From an uncultured Prevotellaceae bacterium (GTDB taxonomy: Bacteria > Bacteroidota > Bacteroidia > Bacteroidales > Bacteroidaceae): a DNA stretch of 13,092 nucleotides. The stretch spans positions 1 to 13,092 of the forward strand of contig CALZJL010000015.1 in assembly GCA_945787625.1 (NCBI GenBank). Reading direction: 5' to 3'. Positions within the stretch are counted from its first letter, which is position 1. Each line of letters starts with the position of its first letter. Under the pieces are notes generated by a model that was not told the DNA's origin, did no database searches, and worked only from the letters and a program-made list of their open reading frames with translations. The translations under genes were made by a program, and so were the position numbers. Of the stretch, positions 6,588-13,092 are shown piece by piece.

Positions 6588-7205
6588 ATGCCAGGATTAT
6601 TAGGAAAGAAAATCGGAATGACATCCGTTTTCAGTGCCGACGGTAAGAATGTACCGTGCACTGTTATCGAAGTTGGTCCTTGCGTGGTTACTCAGATCAA
6701 AACTGTCGAGAAGGATGGCTATAACGCTGTTCAGCTTGGTTTTGAAGAGGCTAAGGAGAAGAATACTACTGCTCCGATGGCTGGTCACTTTAAGAAGGCT
6801 GGTACCACTCCAAAGCGCCACTTGGCTGAGTTCACAGATTTCGAGGGTGAGTTGAACCTCGGTGATTCTATCACGGTTGACATCTTTGAGGGTGTCGGCT
6901 TTGTTGATGTGGTTGGCACATCAAAGGGTAAGGGTTTCCAGGGCGTTGTGAAGCGTCATGGTTTTGGTGGTGTTGGTCAGTCTACTCATGGCCAGGACGA
7001 TCGTCTGCGTAAGCCGGGTTCTATCGGTGCTTGCTCATATCCTGCAAAGGTGTTCAAGGGTATGCGTATGGGCGGTCAGATGGGCAATGAGCGTGTGACT
7101 ACTCACAACCTCCAGGTGTTAAAGATCATTCCTGAACATAACCTGCTTCTTATTAAGGGTTCTGTTCCAGGTTATAAAGGTTCAATTGTTAGCATAGTTA
7201 AGTAA
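6588..7205 (+). CDS. rplC: 50S ribosomal protein L3
   Basis: L3 binds 23S rRNA early in 50S assembly, and its extended loop reaches towards the peptidyl transferase centre. The 205 residues start [15 protein letters not shown]. The conserved core [18 protein letters not shown] (111-128), the [16 protein letters not shown] stretch (144-159) and [10 protein letters not shown] (162-171) are clear. At position 150, where E. coli has the glutamine methylated by PrmB, this protein has Ser and the surrounding QNQ motif is absent, so that modification cannot occur. It is the first gene after the new promoter. Its stop is separated from the rplD start by one base. Confidence 0.98.
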   Translation: MPGLLGKKIGMTSVFSADGKNVPCTVIEVGPCVVTQIKTVEKDGYNAVQLGFEEAKEKNTTAPMAGHFKKAGTTPKRHLAEFTDFEGELNLGDSITVDIFEGVGFVDVVGTSKGKGFQGVVKRHGFGGVGQSTHGQDDRLRKPGSIGACSYPAKVFKGMRMGGQMGNERVTTHNLQVLKIIPEHNLLLIKGSVPGYKGSIVSIVK

Positions 7206-7206
7206 G

Positions 7207-7836
7207 ATGGAAGCAAAAGTTTTGAATATCAAGGGTCAGGAGACTGGCCGCACAGTGGTGCTCAACGATGCTGTCTATGCTATTGAGCCAAATGATCACG
7301 CTATTTATCTCGACGTGAAGCTTATCATGGCTAACAAGCGTCAGGGTACAGCTAAGTCTAAGGAAAGAAGTGAAATGAGTGGTTCTACCCGCAAGCTCGG
7401 TCGCCAGAAAGGTGGTGGCGGTGCTCGCCGTGGTGATATCAACTCTCCGGTTCTCGTGGGTGGTGCTCGCGTGTTTGGTCCTACTCCTCGTGATTATGGT
7501 TTCAAACTGAACCTCAAGGTGCGCCGCTTGGCTCGTAAGAGTGCGCTTTCTTACAAGGCTAAGGAGAATGCTATTGTTGTGGTGGAGGATTTCACTTTTG
7601 AGTCTCCTAAGACAAAGTCTATGCTGGAGGTGTTAAACAATCTTAATATTTCGGACAAGAAGGCTCTGTTCGTTACTCCAAGTGCGGATAAAGCTGTATA
7701 TTTGTCTGCTCGTAATCTGCAGCGTGTCAATACAATCACGGCTTCTGCTCTGAACACTTATGCTGTTCTCGATGCTGATGTTATGGTTGTGGAGGAGAGC
7801 GCGCTGGCTGTAATCGATGCTAACCTCACAAAGTAA
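7207..7836 (+). CDS. rplD: 50S ribosomal protein L4
   Basis: L4 is an early 50S assembly protein whose long loop lines the peptide exit tunnel. In E. coli it also represses its own operon. The 209-residue chain has the globular domain interrupted by that loop (about 44-98), including [15 protein letters not shown] (63-77) and [17 protein letters not shown] (81-97). This basic Gly-rich segment is the usual site of macrolide-resistance changes, and I see no insertion or deletion against the Bacteroidales pattern. ATG 7207 begins one base after the rplC stop, so translation is probably coupled. Whether L4 regulates this operon as in E. coli is unknown. Confidence 0.98.
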   Translation: MEAKVLNIKGQETGRTVVLNDAVYAIEPNDHAIYLDVKLIMANKRQGTAKSKERSEMSGSTRKLGRQKGGGGARRGDINSPVLVGGARVFGPTPRDYGFKLNLKVRRLARKSALSYKAKENAIVVVEDFTFESPKTKSMLEVLNNLNISDKKALFVTPSADKAVYLSARNLQRVNTITASALNTYAVLDADVMVVEESALAVIDANLTK

Positions 7837-7840
7837 ATTA

Positions 7841-7845
7841 AGGAG
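7841..7845 (+). promoter_or_regulatory. Strong Shine-Dalgarno before rplW
   Basis: AGGAG, in context TTAAGGAGCTG, stands seven bases before ATG 7853. This is an ideal spacing and the only convincing Shine-Dalgarno I see before any gene in the window. It settles the rplW start at 7853 against an upstream in-frame ATG at 7817 inside rplD. Bacteroidetes ribosomes are known to use such sites little, because S6, S18 and S21 sequester the anti-Shine-Dalgarno, so its presence is unusual. Confidence 0.7.
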
Positions 7846-7852
7846 CTGTAAC

Positions 7853-8143
7853 ATGTCAAATATCATTAAGCCACTGGTCACTGAGAAGATGACTGGTATC
7901 ACTGAGAAGCAGAACAAGTATGGCTTCATTGTTCGCCCACAGGCTAACAAGATTGAGTTGAAGAAGGAGATTGAGGCTCGCTACAATGTGACTGTCACTG
8001 ATATTAATACCTGTATCTATGCTGGCAAGAACAAGAGCCGCTATACTAAGGCTGGACTTATCAAGGGCAGTACCAACTCTTTCAAAAAGGCTATCGTTAC
8101 TCTGAAAGAGGGCGAAGTAATTGATTTCTATAGCAACATTTAA
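7853..8143 (+). CDS. rplW: 50S ribosomal protein L23
   Basis: L23 lies at the mouth of the exit tunnel and is the docking site for trigger factor and SRP. The protein has 96 residues, begins MSNIIKPLVTEKM and ends EGEVIDFYSNI, both typical of Bacteroidales L23. The basic loop YAGKNKSRYTKAGLIKG (about 56-72) is the rRNA-binding extension. ATG 7853 is preferred to the in-frame ATG 7817 because a Shine-Dalgarno is well placed for it and the extra 12 residues would overlap rplD and have no family counterpart. It lies 16 nt after rplD and 7 nt before rplB. Confidence 0.97.
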   Translation: MSNIIKPLVTEKMTGITEKQNKYGFIVRPQANKIELKKEIEARYNVTVTDINTCIYAGKNKSRYTKAGLIKGSTNSFKKAIVTLKEGEVIDFYSNI

Positions 8144-8150
8144 ATAAGAG

Positions 8151-8978
8151 ATGGCAGTACGTAAATTCAAGCCCACTACACCGGGCCAAAGACACAAGAT
8201 TATAGGTACCTTCGAGGAGATTACTGCATCGGTACCTGAGAAGTCTCTCGTTTACGGTAAGCGTTCTTCTGGTGGTCGTAATGCGACTGGTAAGATGACT
8301 GTCCGCTATATCGGCGGTGGCCACAAGCAGAAGTATCGTTTCATCGATTTCAAACGTGAGAAGGATGGTGTTCCAGCAGTCGTAAAGAGTATCGAGTATG
8401 ATCCTAACCGCTCTGCTCGTATCGCTTTGCTTTACTATGCTGATGGTGAGAAACGTTATATTATTGCTCCAAATGGTCTGAAGGTTGGTGCTACTTTGCT
8501 GAGCGGTGCTGATGCTGCTCCTGAGATCGGCAACTCTCTTCCTTTGCAGAACATTCCTGTGGGTACGGTTATCCACAATATCGAGCTTCGTCCTGGCCAG
8601 GGTGCATTGTTGGTACGCTCGGCTGGTAACTTTGCTCAGTTGACTTCTCGTGAGGGACGTTACTGTGTGATTAAGCTTCCTTCTGGTGAGACTCGTCAGA
8701 TATTGAGTGCTTGCAAGGCTACTGTTGGTAGCGTGGGCAACAGCGATCATGCTCTTGAGAGCTCTGGTAAGGCTGGACGTAGCCGTTGGTTGGGACGTCG
8801 TCCTCACAACCGTGGCGTTGTCATGAACCCGCATGATCACCCAATGGGTGGTGGCGAGGGCCGTCAGTCTGGTGGTCATCCTCGTTCTCGCAAGGGCTTG
8901 TATGCTAAGGGTCTCAAGACTCGTGCTCCTAAGAAGCAGAGCAACAAGTACATTATCGAGAGAGCTAACAAGAAGTAA
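8151..8978 (+). CDS. rplB: 50S ribosomal protein L2
   Basis: L2 is among the most conserved ribosomal proteins. It is needed for subunit association and for peptidyl transferase activity, through contacts with 23S rRNA domain IV. The 275 residues follow the family throughout: the N-terminal OB-fold region with [12 protein letters not shown] (39-50) and GGGHKQKYR (55-63), the SH3-like domain with [14 protein letters not shown] (146-159), and the C-terminal [14 protein letters not shown] (225-238). His230 corresponds to the functionally important His229 of E. coli. The MGGG in place of HGGG is what I expect in this phylum. It starts 7 nt after rplW and lies 29 nt before rpsS. Confidence 0.99.
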   Translation: MAVRKFKPTTPGQRHKIIGTFEEITASVPEKSLVYGKRSSGGRNATGKMTVRYIGGGHKQKYRFIDFKREKDGVPAVVKSIEYDPNRSARIALLYYADGEKRYIIAPNGLKVGATLLSGADAAPEIGNSLPLQNIPVGTVIHNIELRPGQGALLVRSAGNFAQLTSREGRYCVIKLPSGETRQILSACKATVGSVGNSDHALESSGKAGRSRWLGRRPHNRGVVMNPHDHPMGGGEGRQSGGHPRSRKGLYAKGLKTRAPKKQSNKYIIERANKK

Positions 8979-9007
8979 CAAACTCAAGTTAACAGCGTAA
9001 ATATATT

Positions 9008-9277
9008 ATGAGTCGTTCATTAAAGAAAGGTCCTTATATCGAAGTTAATCTCGAGAAGAAGATCCTCGCCATGAATGAGAGTGGCAAGAAGAACGTTGTC
9101 AAGACTTGGGCACGTGCTTCAATGATTTCTCCTGATTTCGTGGGACACACAGTAGCCGTTCACAATGGCAACAAGTTTATTCCAGTTTATGTAACTGAGA
9201 ACATGGTCGGACACAAGCTTGGGGAGTTCGCTCCTACACGTAAGTTCGGTGGCCATGGTGACAAGAAGAAGAAGTAA
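9008..9277 (+). CDS. rpsS: 30S ribosomal protein S19
   Basis: S19 forms a complex with S13 in the 30S head and contacts the A-site tRNA and the head-to-50S bridges. The 89-residue chain starts [13 protein letters not shown]. It contains the conserved [22 protein letters not shown] (about 37-58) and ends [17 protein letters not shown] plus a lysine tail, all standard for S19. ATG 9008 is preceded by A/T-rich sequence without a Shine-Dalgarno. The next gene, rplV, begins 38 nt later, the widest gap inside this part of the operon apart from that before rpsH. No terminator or promoter is visible in it. Confidence 0.98.
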   Translation: MSRSLKKGPYIEVNLEKKILAMNESGKKNVVKTWARASMISPDFVGHTVAVHNGNKFIPVYVTENMVGHKLGEFAPTRKFGGHGDKKKK

Positions 9278-9315
9278 ACTGGAACCAACAACTGGTATAA
9301 AAAAGTAATAATATA

Positions 9316-9711
9316 ATGGGAAAAAGAAAAAGAATTGCTGCTGAAGCAAGAAAGGAAGCACGCAAGGCCCTGAGTTTTGCCAAAGCGCAGAATGTGCCGT
9401 CTTCTCCCCGCAAGATGAGATATGTTGTTGATCTGGTTCGCGGTATGGAGGTGAATAGGGCTCTCGCTACATTGAGGTTCTGTGCAAAGGCTGCAAGTGC
9501 AGATGTCGAGAGGGTTCTCCGCTCTGCAATAGCTAACTGGGAACAGAAAAACGAGCGCAAGGCTGAGAATGGTGAGCTCTTCATAACAACTGCTTATGTT
9601 AATGAGGGCGCAACGCTCAAGAGAATGAGACCTGCTCCTCAGGGGCGTGGTTACAGAATACGCAAACGTTCTAACCACATCACTTTGTTCGTTGACACTA
9701 AGAATAACTAA
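9316..9711 (+). CDS. rplV: 50S ribosomal protein L22
   Basis: L22 spans the 50S subunit, and its beta-hairpin forms part of the exit-tunnel constriction with L4. The 131 residues include an unusually basic N-terminus ([19 protein letters not shown], 1-19) typical of Bacteroidetes, the [20 protein letters not shown] helix region (31-50), [10 protein letters not shown] (70-79), and the hairpin [20 protein letters not shown] (98-117), whose tip is a site of macrolide-resistance mutations. No insertion or deletion is evident there. The protein is about 20 residues longer than in E. coli (110), mainly at the ends. It is followed 9 nt later by rpsC. Confidence 0.97.
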   Translation: MGKRKRIAAEARKEARKALSFAKAQNVPSSPRKMRYVVDLVRGMEVNRALATLRFCAKAASADVERVLRSAIANWEQKNERKAENGELFITTAYVNEGATLKRMRPAPQGRGYRIRKRSNHITLFVDTKNN

Positions 9712-9720
9712 AAAAGAAAC

Positions 9721-10452
9721 ATGGGACAGAAAGTTAATCCTATAAGCAACCGTTTGGGCATCGTCCGCGGTTGGGATTCAAATTGGTTCGGCGGCAAGAA
9801 CTATGGGGAGACTATCCTTGAGGATAGCAAGATCCGTAAGTATCTGAATGCTCGCTTGGGAGACGCTAGCATTTCCCGCATTGTCATCGAGCGTACTCTG
9901 AAGATGGTTACTATCACCGTTTGTACAGCCCGTCCAGGTTTGATTATCGGTAAGGGTGGAGAGACTGTTGACAAGCTGAAGGAAGAATTGAAGAAGGTTA
10001 CTGACAAGGATGTTCAGATTAATATCTTCGAGGTTAAGAAACCTGAGCTCGATGCGAATATCGTTGGCAATAATATCGCTCGTCAGGTCGAGGGAAAGAT
10101 CGCTTACCGCCGTGCTATCAAGATGGCTATCGCTAATACTATGCGTGCTGGCGCTGAGGGTATCAAGGTCCTCATCAGTGGACGTCTGAATGGTGCTGAA
10201 ATCGCTCGCTCTGAGATGTTCAAAGAGGGTCGTACTCCTCTGCATACTCTGCGTGCTGATATCGACTACTGCGCTACTGAGGCTCTGACTAAGGTCGGTC
10301 TGCTCGGTATCAAGGTGTGGATCTGCCGTGGCGAGGTCTATGGCAAGAAGGATCTGGCTCCTAACTTTGCTCAGACCAAGGAGCAGGGTCGTGGCTTCGG
10401 TGGTAACGGAGATCGCAAGAACTTCCGTCGCAAGAAGAACAACAACCGTTAA
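9721..10452 (+). CDS. rpsC: 30S ribosomal protein S3
   Basis: S3 lines the mRNA entry tunnel with S4 and S5 and has mRNA helicase activity. The 243-residue protein starts [18 protein letters not shown]. It holds a type-II KH domain with the GKGG loop at 77-80 (within [16 protein letters not shown]), and the C-terminal domain with [20 protein letters not shown] (about 159-178) and the [11 protein letters not shown] block near 194-204. The tail is basic and Asn-rich ([11 protein letters not shown]). All the expected RNA-binding elements are present. It lies 9 nt after rplV and 14 nt before rplP, with no transcription signal between. Confidence 0.99.
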   Translation: MGQKVNPISNRLGIVRGWDSNWFGGKNYGETILEDSKIRKYLNARLGDASISRIVIERTLKMVTITVCTARPGLIIGKGGETVDKLKEELKKVTDKDVQINIFEVKKPELDANIVGNNIARQVEGKIAYRRAIKMAIANTMRAGAEGIKVLISGRLNGAEIARSEMFKEGRTPLHTLRADIDYCATEALTKVGLLGIKVWICRGEVYGKKDLAPNFAQTKEQGRGFGGNGDRKNFRRKKNNNR

Positions 10453-10466
10453 AATTCTGATTTAAA

Positions 10467-10892
10467 ATGTTACAACCAAAAAGAACCAAATATAGAAGGC
10501 CACAAAAGAATGCCCGCAAGGGCAATGCTCAGCGTGGCAACCAGCTGGCATTCGGCAGTTTCGGTATCAAGTCGCTGGAGACTCACTGGATTACTGCTCG
10601 TCAGATTGAGGCAGCTCGTGTAGCTATGACTCGCTATATGCAGCGTGAGGGTCAGAGCTGGATTCGTATCTTCCCTGACAAGCCTATCACTAAGAAGCCT
10701 GCTGACGTACGTATGGGTAAGGGTAAGGGTGATCCCGTGGGATATGTGTTCCCTATCACTCCAGGACGTATTATTTTTGAGATAGAAGGTGTTAGTTACG
10801 AGATTGCTAAGGAGGCTCTCCGTTTGGCTGCTCAGAAACTCCCTGTAACTACCAAGTTTATTGTAAGACGTGATTACGACAAAAACGCATAA
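10467..10892 (+). CDS. rplP: 50S ribosomal protein L16
   Basis: L16 completes the tRNA A-site region of the 50S and is one of the last proteins to join during assembly. The 141 residues begin [12 protein letters not shown]. They show [14 protein letters not shown] (43-56), [14 protein letters not shown] (65-78) and RMGKGKGDP (82-90). Arg82 matches Arg81 of E. coli, the residue hydroxylated there by YcfD; I cannot say whether it is modified here. The stop codon is only two bases from the rpmC ATG, so the two are probably translationally coupled. Confidence 0.98.
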   Translation: MLQPKRTKYRRPQKNARKGNAQRGNQLAFGSFGIKSLETHWITARQIEAARVAMTRYMQREGQSWIRIFPDKPITKKPADVRMGKGKGDPVGYVFPITPGRIIFEIEGVSYEIAKEALRLAAQKLPVTTKFIVRRDYDKNA

Positions 10893-10894
10893 TT

Positions 10895-11083
10895 ATGAAG
10901 ACTGCTGAAATTAGAAAGATGGACGCTGCTACTCTGGCAGAGCGCATCGAAACGGAGGTGGCTGCTTATGAGACTATGGTATTGAACCATGCTGTGGCTC
11001 CTTTGGAAAATAACTCTCAGATTAAGGCTGCACGTCGTAATATCGCTCGTATGAAGACTGTGCTCCGCGAAATGCAGGCATAA
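10895..11083 (+). CDS. rpmC: 50S ribosomal protein L29
   Basis: L29 is a small, all-helical protein at the tunnel exit next to L23, close to the nascent-chain factors. The 62-residue length is normal. It shows the family pattern [18 protein letters not shown] at the start and the [19 protein letters not shown] helix near 41-59. Its two long helices are joined by a short turn around residues 35-40. It sits between rplP (2-nt gap) and rpsQ (23-nt gap), its standard position in the S10 operon. Sequence conservation in L29 is low, so the order supports the call. Confidence 0.96.
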   Translation: MKTAEIRKMDAATLAERIETEVAAYETMVLNHAVAPLENNSQIKAARRNIARMKTVLREMQA

Positions 11084-11106
11084 TCAGTAAAGACTACTTC
11101 AAAGAA

Positions 11107-11364
11107 ATGGAAGCAAGAAATTTAAGAAAAACTCGTACGGGTGTTGTGGTGAGCGACAAGATGGATAAGACTATCGTGGTTGCTGCCAAATTTAAGGAGA
11201 AGCACCCTATTTATGGTAAGTTTGTCGCTAAGACGAAAAAGTACCATGCTCACGACGAGAAGAACGATTGCCACAAGGGTGATACTGTTCTGATCATGGA
11301 GACACGTCCTTTGAGCAAGACTAAGAGATGGAGAGTAGTAGAAATCGTAGAAAGAGCTAAGTAA
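11107..11364 (+). CDS. rpsQ: 30S ribosomal protein S17
   Basis: S17 is a primary-binding OB-fold protein of the 30S body, important early in 16S rRNA folding. At 85 residues it has the expected size. Signature parts are [19 protein letters not shown] (7-25), the [19 protein letters not shown] loop (33-51) and [19 protein letters not shown] (58-76). ATG 11107 follows AAAGAA and shows no clear Shine-Dalgarno. Only two bases separate its stop from the rplN start. This gene is the last of the classical S10 operon; no terminator or promoter divides it from the spc set that follows. Confidence 0.98.
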   Translation: MEARNLRKTRTGVVVSDKMDKTIVVAAKFKEKHPIYGKFVAKTKKYHAHDEKNDCHKGDTVLIMETRPLSKTKRWRVVEIVERAK

Positions 11365-11366
11365 AC

Positions 11367-11732
11367 ATGATACAAACTGAATCTAGATTGGTTGTCGCAG
11401 ACAACAGCGGTGCCAAAGAGGCTAAGTGCATTCGTGTGCTGGGTGGTACTCGCCGCCGTTATGCTTCTGTAGGTGATGTGATTGTGGTTGCTGTTCAGAG
11501 TGCAATTCCAACCAGTGATGTAAAGAAAGGTGCTGTATCCAAGGCCTTGATTGTACGTACCAAGAAGGAGGTCCGTCGTGCTGATGGCTCGTACATCCGC
11601 TTTGACGACAACGCATGTGTGCTGCTGAATAATGCGGGTGAGTTGCGTGGTAGCCGTATTTTCGGTCCTGTAGCCCGTGAGCTTCGTGCTGCAAACATGA
11701 AGGTGGTTTCACTGGCACCTGAGGTTCTTTAA
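11367..11732 (+). CDS. rplN: 50S ribosomal protein L14
   Basis: L14 lies at the subunit interface, where it forms bridges with 16S rRNA, and is the docking site of the silencing factor RsfS. The 121-residue beta-barrel protein starts [19 protein letters not shown]. It carries [10 protein letters not shown] (35-44) and the diagnostic C-terminal [13 protein letters not shown] (95-107). In E. coli it opens the spc operon; here it starts two bases after rpsQ, so the S10 and spc sets read as one continuous unit. The gap to rplX is 21 nt. Confidence 0.98.
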   Translation: MIQTESRLVVADNSGAKEAKCIRVLGGTRRRYASVGDVIVVAVQSAIPTSDVKKGAVSKALIVRTKKEVRRADGSYIRFDDNACVLLNNAGELRGSRIFGPVARELRAANMKVVSLAPEVL

Positions 11733-11753
11733 TTTTAAAGACTAAAGAGTACA

Positions 11754-12071
11754 ATGAGTAAGTTACACATTAAGAAAGGCGATACTGTTATCGTTAACTC
11801 TGGCGAGTGCAAGGGTCAGAGCGGTAAGGTATTGAAGGTGTTCGTTAAGGAGCAGCGTGCTATCGTCGAGGGTGTAAACAAGGTTAAGAAGAGCCAAAAG
11901 CCAAATGCCAAGAACCCTCAGGGTGGCATTGTCGAGATGGAGGCTCCGTTGCATATCTCTAACCTTAACCCTGTAGACGGCAATGGCAAGGCTACTCGTA
12001 TCGGTAGAAAACTTGGCGAGAACGGAAAACTCGTTCGTTTCGCTAAAACAACAGGTGAGGAGATCAAGTAA
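11754..12071 (+). CDS. rplX: 50S ribosomal protein L24
   Basis: L24 is one of two initiator proteins for 50S assembly and later sits at the tunnel exit. The 105 residues open with a KOW motif ([20 protein letters not shown], 8-27). The downstream portion has [20 protein letters not shown] (38-57), then [15 protein letters not shown] (61-75) and a basic C-terminus. Length and layout are normal. The TAA stop shares its last A with the ATG of rplE (TAATG at 12069-12073), a one-base overlap that implies coupled translation. Confidence 0.98.
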   Translation: MSKLHIKKGDTVIVNSGECKGQSGKVLKVFVKEQRAIVEGVNKVKKSQKPNAKNPQGGIVEMEAPLHISNLNPVDGNGKATRIGRKLGENGKLVRFAKTTGEEIK

Positions 12072-12625
12072 TGGCAAATACTGCAAGTCTTAAGAAAGAA
12101 TATGCGGAGCGTATCGCGCCTGCACTGAAGAAGCAGTTCAATTATAGCTCTGCAATGCAGATTCCTGTGCTGAAGAAGATTGTTATCAATCAGGGTCTTG
12201 GCATGGCAACTGCTGACAAGAAGATTATCGAGGTAGCTATCAACGAGATTACGGCGATTACAGGCCAGAAGGCTGTTGCTACAATCTCTAAAAAGGATGT
12301 GGCTCAGTTCAAACTTCGTAAGAAAATGCCTATTGGCGTCATGGTGACTCTGCGTCGTGAGCGTATGTATGAGTTCCTTGAGAAACTCGTTCGTGTTGCT
12401 CTGCCTCGTATCCGTGACTTCAAGGGTATCGAGAGCAAGTTCGATGGTCGTGGCAATTATACTCTGGGTATACAGGAGCAGATTATCTTCCCTGAAATCA
12501 ATATCGATGCTATCGATCGTATCCTCGGTATGAACATCACATTCGTGACTACTGCTAAGACTGATGAGGAGGGCTATGCTCTGCTCAAGGAGTTTGGTCT
12601 TCCTTTCAAGAACGCTAAAAACTAA
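12071..12625 (+). CDS. rplE: 50S ribosomal protein L5
   Basis: L5 binds 5S rRNA with L18 and anchors it in the central protuberance, contacting S13 across the interface. The protein has 184 residues (179 in E. coli). Recognisable parts are the [16 protein letters not shown] region near 29-44, [23 protein letters not shown] (about 62-84, with [10 protein letters not shown] just after), [10 protein letters not shown] near 111-120, [16 protein letters not shown] (about 129-144) and the C-terminal [12 protein letters not shown]. The start overlaps the rplX stop by one base; rpsN follows after 8 nt. In E. coli S8 represses the spc operon at the rplE start. No hairpin resembling that site is obvious here, and the overlap leaves no leader for one. 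Confidence 0.98.
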   Translation: MANTASLKKEYAERIAPALKKQFNYSSAMQIPVLKKIVINQGLGMATADKKIIEVAINEITAITGQKAVATISKKDVAQFKLRKKMPIGVMVTLRRERMYEFLEKLVRVALPRIRDFKGIESKFDGRGNYTLGIQEQIIFPEINIDAIDRILGMNITFVTTAKTDEEGYALLKEFGLPFKNAKN

Positions 12626-12633
12626 TGTAAGTT

Positions 12634-12939
12634 ATGGCAAAAGAATCAATGAAGGCTCGCGAGGTAAAGCGTGCGAAGCTCGTTGCAAAGTATGCTGCCA
12701 AGCGTGCTGCTCTGAAGGCTATCGTGAATGATCCTACTTCGGATCCGGTTGCTGCTTTTGAGGCTGCTCAGAAACTTCAGGCTATTCCTCGCAACGCTAA
12801 TCCCATCCGCTTGCACAACCGCTGCAAGATTACTGGTCGTCCAAAGGGGTATATGCGTATGTTCGGCATCAGCCGTATACAGTTCCGCGAGATGGCTTCT
12901 GCTGGTCTGATACCTGGTGTCAAGAAGGCAAGCTGGTAA
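12634..12939 (+). CDS. rpsN: 30S ribosomal protein S14, zinc-independent form
   Basis: S14 is a late-assembling protein of the 30S head beside S3 and S10. The 101-residue length and the absence of any CxxC pair (the only cysteine is in [17 protein letters not shown], near residue 65) show the long, zinc-free class, not the 61-residue zinc-ribbon class. The C-terminal [23 protein letters not shown] is the standard ending. Around residues 29-40 ([12 protein letters not shown]) the spacer seems a residue or two longer than I recall for Bacteroides, a harmless difference. It lies 8 nt after rplE and 107 nt before rpsH. Confidence 0.97.
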   Translation: MAKESMKAREVKRAKLVAKYAAKRAALKAIVNDPTSDPVAAFEAAQKLQAIPRNANPIRLHNRCKITGRPKGYMRMFGISRIQFREMASAGLIPGVKKASW

Positions 12940-12954
12940 TATTGGCTTAATATT

Positions 12955-13026
12955 ATGCCGAGATGTGTTCGGCGTGGCTTTAGTGCCTCAAAATAAATAT
13001 CTTTAATATTGTCGGGAGAGTCCCGA
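12955..13026 (+). promoter_or_regulatory. Two hairpins in the rpsN-rpsH gap
   Basis: ATGCCGA (12955-12961) pairs with TCGGCGT (12969-12975) in 7 bp, including one G-U, around a 7-nt loop. Downstream, TCGGGA (13012-13017) and TCCCGA (13021-13026) form a perfect 6-bp stem with a GAG loop, ending 20 nt before the rpsH start. Neither is followed by a T-run, so these are not intrinsic terminators. In a region where genes are usually a few bases apart, a structured 107-nt gap suggests a regulatory or processing site, perhaps bound by S8. That role is inference. Confidence 0.45.
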
Positions 13027-13046
13027 TTAATTAAACAATTATTTAA

Positions 13047-13092
13047 ATGACAGATCCAATTGCTGACTATTTGACGCGCTTGCGCAATGCAA
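13047..13092 (+). CDS. rpsH: 30S ribosomal protein S8, N-terminal fragment (cut by window end)
   Basis: Only the first 15 codons are inside the window: MTDPIADYLTRLRNA. This is the conserved opening of S8, a primary 16S rRNA-binding protein of the 30S body that in E. coli also represses the spc operon. The place directly after rpsN is the standard one. The ATG follows an A/T-rich stretch without a Shine-Dalgarno. The gene continues past 13092. Confidence 0.95.
   Translation, partial: MTDPIADYLTRLRNA

Noticed and set aside
7817..7852. N-terminal extension of L23 from ATG 7817
   Set aside because: It overlaps the end of rplD, has no family counterpart, and the Shine-Dalgarno is placed for ATG 7853.
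1..13092. tRNA genes, rRNA genes, CRISPR arrays, insertion sequences or a novel defence or metabolic system
   Set aside because: I saw no cloverleaf sequences, spaced repeats, transposase genes or unrecognised proteins; nearly all of the window is accounted for by well-known genes.

Overview
The window is one contiguous, all-forward-strand block from the chromosome of a Bacteroidales bacterium, most likely a Bacteroides/Prevotella relative. The evidence is the protein sequences (for example the MRKAKPKKR start of S7, the zinc-free 101-residue S14, and L2 with [11 protein letters not shown]), the order rpsL-rpsG-fusA-rpsJ-rplC with no tuf, A/T-rich upstream regions with almost no Shine-Dalgarno sequences, and promoters of the Bacteroidetes type (TTG/TTTG, 19-20 bases, TAnnTTTG).

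Region 1 (1-2547): a short 11-bp tandem repeat at the left edge, a promoter with a full consensus match, a stand-alone GatB/YqeY-domain protein, and an MsbA-like homodimeric ABC exporter that closes with an intrinsic terminator. Region 2 (about 2600-6334): the str-type operon rpsL (S12), rpsG (S7), fusA (EF-G) and rpsJ (S10). It has its own -7 element, hairpins in the leader, in the rpsL-rpsG gap and in the fusA-rpsJ gap, and a strong intrinsic terminator just after rpsJ. Region 3 (6335-6587): the only gene-free stretch over 300 bases (6264-6587 in full). It holds the terminator, a good promoter and a leader of about 135 nt with a hairpin and two tiny overlapping reading frames. Region 4 (6588-13092): the S10/spc ribosomal-protein run rplC, rplD, rplW, rplB, rpsS, rplV, rpsC, rplP, rpmC, rpsQ, rplN, rplX, rplE, rpsN and the first 15 codons of rpsH, packed with gaps of 1-38 nt until a structured 107-nt gap before rpsH.

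Together these genes supply much of both ribosomal subunits, plus the translocation GTPase. The protein-coding content is conventional and I see no new defence, mobile or metabolic system. No tRNA, rRNA, IS element or CRISPR array is visible. What deserves attention is regulatory: transcription appears to be split between rpsJ and rplC, the rplC leader carries possible leader peptides, a lone strong Shine-Dalgarno sits before rplW, and several intergenic hairpins lie where ribosomal-protein autoregulation could act.
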